DNA from: an uncultured Ruminococcus sp.
GTDB lineage: Bacteria; Bacillota; Clostridia; Oscillospirales; Ruminococcaceae
Direction of reading: 5' to 3'
Length of the DNA: 11,253 bases
NCBI GenBank assembly: GCA_947167535.1
Contig: CAMVIL010000016.1
Coordinates: 1-11,253, forward strand
Under the pieces are notes generated by a model that worked only from the letters and a program-made list of their open reading frames with translations, was not told where the DNA came from and ran no database searches. The translations under genes were made by a program, and so were the position numbers. Positions 6,054 through 11,253 of this stretch are shown here, piece by piece. Each line of letters opens with the position of its first letter. The first letter of the stretch is position 1.

Positions 6054-6653
6054 ATGGACGAACTGCAATACTACAACGACACCGCACAGCCGCCCAAGAA
6101 TAACCGCAAGGCGCTGAAATACGTTATCATAGCGGCGGTGGTCATAGGACTGCTTATCTTTATCTTCCCGCCGCTTTACCTGCACACCACAAGCTTAAAG
6201 CTCTACCCCGCCTATCGTGCTATTACAAGTATTCACCGGAATATCCGGGAGCCGGACTGGTTCAGCGACTTCGCGGAGGACGTTGAGAACGACTTTGCCT
6301 TCGACTATATGCCTTCGATGATGCAGGGTACGGGACATTATTCCGTCCGCTTCAGGACCTCGCCCGAAAAGGCAAGGGAGTACGCCGAAAGGTTCGCGGA
6401 GCAGGCAAGGTATGAATTCCTGCTCTCGCAGTACAGCGATTCCGCATGGACTTCGGTTCGGGATCTGGGCTACGACGCCCCCGAGAATAAGGACAGCATC
6501 TTGATTTTCCGCGACACCGATTTCTGGAGCGGTCACGAGGAGACGGCGAAGGTCTACGTCATCGACGCGGTGCTCGACTGGAACCACCCCCACAGTTCGG
6601 CGATAATAGTAGACGAGGAAGCGGGCATGGTGGAGCTTTCACAGCTGGGGTAA
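6054..6653 (+). CDS. Single-span membrane protein of unknown function
   Basis: A 199-residue protein with a polar N-terminus of about 22 residues, one strong hydrophobic segment (about 23-43, VIIAAVVIGLLIFIFPPLYL) and a 150-residue domain likely to be outside the cell. That domain is rich in aromatic and acidic residues (EPDWFSDFAEDVENDFAFDY; SPEKAREYAERFAEQARYEF) and ends DEEAGMVELSQLG. No family is recognised. ATG 6054 has GGAG 8 nt upstream, overlapping the end of the regulator gene. An in-frame GTG at 6030 would add 8 residues and overlap that gene, but has a poorer site. The spacing of 5 nt before and 3 nt after it points to coupled translation. Confidence 0.8.
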   Translation: MDELQYYNDTAQPPKNNRKALKYVIIAAVVIGLLIFIFPPLYLHTTSLKLYPAYRAITSIHRNIREPDWFSDFAEDVENDFAFDYMPSMMQGTGHYSVRFRTSPEKAREYAERFAEQARYEFLLSQYSDSAWTSVRDLGYDAPENKDSILIFRDTDFWSGHEETAKVYVIDAVLDWNHPHSSAIIVDEEAGMVELSQLG

Positions 6654-6656
6654 ACT

Positions 6657-7478
6657 ATGAAAAAAATAAAGATCTCAAAAAAAGACCTAATAGCCGCAGT
6701 GTTGGCGGCGGCGCTGTTCTGGGTGTTCTGCTGGTCGAATAACAAGTGCATCGTGACCTCAGAATACTCCATTCACACCGACAAGCTGACAGGCGGCGGG
6801 GTAAACATCGTCCAGATATCCGACCTGCACAGCGAAGTCTTCGGGGCGCACAACAGGCGGCTTATGAAAAAGATAAAAGCCCTCCGCCCCGATGTTATAC
6901 TGATAACAGGAGATATCGTTTCCACACCCTTACCCGATGTTGACAAGGCGCTGGAGTTTTGCGAAAACGCCACAAAGATCGCGCCCTGCTACTACGTTGA
7001 CGGCAATCATGAGGTGGCGCTGGACGATGACAAACACGACGAGCTTTATTCGGGTATGGAAAAAGCGGGCGTGAATATAATCGACAACAAGACGGATACA
7101 ATAGAGATAAACGGAAGCCGCATACAGCTGATGGGGCTTGAGGACGAACACTTAGACGACGACACTCAGACTTCCATTGCGGCAGAGCTTGACGACGATC
7201 TCCCCACAGTCCTGCTGGCACACGAGCCGCAGTACTTCGAGGATTACTGCCGCACTCAGCCGACGCTGGTGCTTTCGGGACACGTCCACGGCGGACAGTT
7301 CCGGTTTTTCGGCAAGGGCGTCCTGTCGCCCGAGGTCAAGTTCTTCCCGAAATATGATGCGGGAGCATTTGTCAGCGGCAGCACGACAATGATAATCAGC
7401 CGCGGACTCGGCAAAAGCCTGATCCCGCTGAGACTTTTCAATCAGCCCGAAGTGGTCTGCGTGCATCTGGAGAGGTAA
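6657..7478 (+). CDS. Membrane-anchored metallophosphoesterase (YkuE-like)
   Basis: A 273-residue calcineurin-type phosphoesterase tethered by an N-terminal hydrophobic segment (about 11-27) after a lysine-rich start, so the active site probably faces outward. The family motifs occur in order: DLH (56-58), GD (85-86), GNHE (116-119), the His of LLAHEPQ (189) and GHVHGGQ (208-214). Together these residues bind two metal ions. The pattern is that of the YkuE/LpxH-like group, whose members cleave phosphomonoesters or phosphodiesters; the substrate here is unknown. It starts 3 nt after the previous stop with a weak site (TGGGG), suggesting reinitiation. Its place in an envelope operon favours a lipid or cell-wall phosphate substrate, which is inference. 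Confidence 0.92.
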   Translation: MKKIKISKKDLIAAVLAAALFWVFCWSNNKCIVTSEYSIHTDKLTGGGVNIVQISDLHSEVFGAHNRRLMKKIKALRPDVILITGDIVSTPLPDVDKALEFCENATKIAPCYYVDGNHEVALDDDKHDELYSGMEKAGVNIIDNKTDTIEINGSRIQLMGLEDEHLDDDTQTSIAAELDDDLPTVLLAHEPQYFEDYCRTQPTLVLSGHVHGGQFRFFGKGVLSPEVKFFPKYDAGAFVSGSTTMIISRGLGKSLIPLRLFNQPEVVCVHLER

Positions 7479-7501
7479 GACATCAGAAAGGAGACACTAC
7501 A

Positions 7502-9232
7502 ATGGAAGAGAACAGAGACAACATACAAAACAGCACAGAAGAGAATCAGCCGGTACAGCCCGAAACGGTACAGCCTCAGCCGGCGCCGTTTCAGCCCGCG
7601 CCACAGCCTGCGATGCAGGTGCAGGGGGCAGGATTTAACGGGGTACCGCCGCAGTACGGAGCGGTATATACTCCCTATACGCCCTATAAGGCGGTGCAAA
7701 AGCCAAAGATAAAGACAGAGTTTAACAAGCTGGAACTGGGATATTCCTTCGCCGCATTCGTGATGGCGTTCCTGCTGATACGCTACGCTGTATGCAATCC
7801 CACGGGGTTCGTCACTACTGCGGTATTCGCGGCGCTGTTCACGGCAGGACTCATTTTCATGAAGCGCTCGGGCGTGAAGTCTGACGGAAAAATGAAGTTC
7901 ACAGCCGCGCTGGGCTACATCTTCTCGGCGGTATACTCCATCACCGCCAACGAATTCATCAAGGGTCTCAACACCGCCTTCCTCTGCATACTGTTTGTCT
8001 ATCTTCTTGACAGACTCGGCGCCGAGGACAGGCGCATTCCGAGATTCCTCCCCTTCGTGTTTCTCGAAGCCGCCCTCGACAAGCCCTTCAACAGCTTTGC
8101 GCTCATGCCCGAGGCTATGGTGCAGTCGGCAAAAAAGACCAGCTTCGGAAAGAACGTGGGACTGGTCATCGTAGGACTTATCGTCGCGGTGATACCTACC
8201 ATAATAGTCGGCTCACTGCTCATGTCCGCCGACAGCGGAGTCGAGCATATCCTCGGCAATATCGCGGAGTATGTATTCTCCGAGCGTATCGTGGCGCTGG
8301 GTATACAGCTCCTGCTTGCAGTGCCCGCGGGATGCTATCTCTTCGGAATGATGTTCTCGGCACTCCACCGCGACCCGCAAAAGGAAGTCACCGACGACAG
8401 CTGTGAGCTAAAGCTGGCGGCGGCAAGAAAGCTCCAGAACATGGTCATCTACGCGGCGGTGACACCCATCTGCCTGCTGTACACGCTGTTCTTCATTTCT
8501 CAGGCAAACTACCTGCTGTCCGCATTCGCAGGCACGCTCCCCGAAGGATTCAGCTACGCAGAGTTCGCCCGCAGGGGATTCTTTGAACTGCTGGCGATAG
8601 CGCTGATAAACCTGGGCGTTATACTCCTCATCAACATCATCGCCAAGCAGGGCGGAAAGAACAAGCCCGCCGCCCTCAAGGTCTACACCGTCCTCATCGG
8701 ATTCTTCACCCTCGTGGTGATAGCTTCGGCACTGAGCAAGATGGCGATGTACATCAGCGTATTCGGCCTCACCCAGCTGAGGGTGTACACAGGCTGGTTC
8801 ATGGTGCTGTGCGCGTTCTGCTTCATCATGATAATGATAAAGCAGTTTAAAACGGACTTTGCGATCTGGAGATACATCTCGGCGGTGTTCATCGTGATGT
8901 TCGGACTGCTCTGCTTCTCGCGTCCCGACGACCTCATCGCGAGGTACAACATCGAGATGAGCCGCGCAGGGTATCTGAGCGAGTACGGCGATTTCGACAG
9001 CTCGGAGTATTCGGGTTCGAGGTCAAGTGCGGACTTTTCCAAGAACGGCGACGACTATCTGCTGACCCTTTCGGACGATGCGATAGCGGTATACCTCGAA
9101 TACGGCTGCCCCACCACCACTCCCGCCGGCAGCGAGCTGGAGCAGCTCTCCGACCGCAGGAATGCGTACCACAGAAATCTGCTGGAGATGTTCAATATTT
9201 CGTCGCTTATTGTAAGGAGCAGGATAGGATAA
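7502..9232 (+). CDS. DUF4173/DUF4153-like polytopic membrane protein
   Basis: A 576-residue protein. Residues 1-65 are a cytoplasmic-looking Gln/Pro-rich tail. Residues 80-472 hold about ten or eleven hydrophobic segments. The C-terminal 100 residues are polar (Ser/Asp/Tyr-rich, with SSEYSGSRSS). The family signature is visible as SYAEFARRGFFEL (351-363), FGLTQLRVY (421-429) and FSRPDDLIARYNIE (472-485), which I recognise from DUF4173/DUF4153 proteins. No catalytic function is established for these. AAAGGAG (7487-7493) sets the start, 23 nt after the phosphoesterase. It is the last gene of the operon and is followed 5 nt later by a strong terminator. The Pro/Gln-rich tail resembles that of the zinc-ribbon protein at 910. 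Confidence 0.87.
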   Translation: MEENRDNIQNSTEENQPVQPETVQPQPAPFQPAPQPAMQVQGAGFNGVPPQYGAVYTPYTPYKAVQKPKIKTEFNKLELGYSFAAFVMAFLLIRYAVCNPTGFVTTAVFAALFTAGLIFMKRSGVKSDGKMKFTAALGYIFSAVYSITANEFIKGLNTAFLCILFVYLLDRLGAEDRRIPRFLPFVFLEAALDKPFNSFALMPEAMVQSAKKTSFGKNVGLVIVGLIVAVIPTIIVGSLLMSADSGVEHILGNIAEYVFSERIVALGIQLLLAVPAGCYLFGMMFSALHRDPQKEVTDDSCELKLAAARKLQNMVIYAAVTPICLLYTLFFISQANYLLSAFAGTLPEGFSYAEFARRGFFELLAIALINLGVILLINIIAKQGGKNKPAALKVYTVLIGFFTLVVIASALSKMAMYISVFGLTQLRVYTGWFMVLCAFCFIMIMIKQFKTDFAIWRYISAVFIVMFGLLCFSRPDDLIARYNIEMSRAGYLSEYGDFDSSEYSGSRSSADFSKNGDDYLLTLSDDAIAVYLEYGCPTTTPAGSELEQLSDRRNAYHRNLLEMFNISSLIVRSRIG

Positions 9233-9235
9233 TTC

Positions 9236-9276
9236 AAGACCCCCGCATGGCAAAAACGTGCGGGGGTCTAGTTTTC
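9236..9276 (+). terminator. Rho-independent terminator of the six-gene operon
   Basis: A perfect 11-bp stem, AGACCCCCGCA (9237-9247) with TGCGGGGGTCT (9259-9269), has an 11-nt loop and is followed by AGTTTTC. It lies directly after the DUF4173-like gene. Confidence 0.92.
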
Positions 9277-9282
9277 ACCACC

Positions 9283-11253
<1,971 letters not shown>

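Noticed and set aside
4944..6185. A 413-codon minus-strand frame
   Set aside because: It runs antisense across three well-supported operon genes with their own ribosome binding sites and shows no domain.

Overview
The window looks like chromosome from an anaerobic, Gram-positive Clostridia-type bacterium, probably a Ruminococcus-like member of the Oscillospiraceae. This is an inference from several signs: strong AAAGGAG-type ribosome binding sites, several near-perfect TTGACA-17-TATAAT promoters, a reverse rubrerythrin typical of strict anaerobes, DUF6062 and DUF815 proteins, and a YoaS/YozG-like DUF2975 plus Xre pair. No plasmid, phage, insertion sequence or CRISPR signature was seen.

Layout, left to right. 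(1) Positions 1-33 hold the tail of a hairpin-rich intergenic repeat, followed by a monocistronic reverse rubrerythrin (131-682) with its own terminator. (2) A membrane-anchored zinc-ribbon protein (910-1821) has its own promoter and terminator. (3) On the minus strand lies tRNA-Lys(TTT), with a consensus promoter and a terminator. (4) A minus-strand operon reads DUF6062 Cys/His protein > DUF815 AAA+ ATPase > GNAT acetyltransferase (4539 down to 2130). (5) A divergent control region (4540-4736) carries opposing promoters and inverted repeats. (6) A tight plus-strand operon of six genes (about 4737-9232) encodes a small membrane protein, a DUF2975 membrane protein, a YozG-like Xre regulator, another single-span membrane protein, a membrane-anchored metallophosphoesterase and a DUF4173-like polytopic protein; it is closed by a strong terminator. 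(7) A roughly 430-bp noncoding block (about 9283-9710) is packed with hairpins. (8) guaB (IMP dehydrogenase) starts at 9805 behind a perfect promoter and is cut by the right window edge a few codons before its expected end.

How the genes fit together. The rubrerythrin handles peroxide in an anaerobe and guaB is housekeeping purine synthesis. The two divergent operons are the least understood part. The leftward one couples a putative metal-binding protein, an AAA+ ATPase and an acetyltransferase by overlapping translation signals. The rightward one groups five membrane proteins with one small DNA-binding regulator, which suggests an autoregulated envelope module of unknown function.

The best candidate for something undescribed is this six-gene membrane operon. 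Second is the dispersed family of short intergenic hairpins: the two copies of one hairpin pair, at 1-32 and 9406-9441, differ by a compensatory base-pair change.
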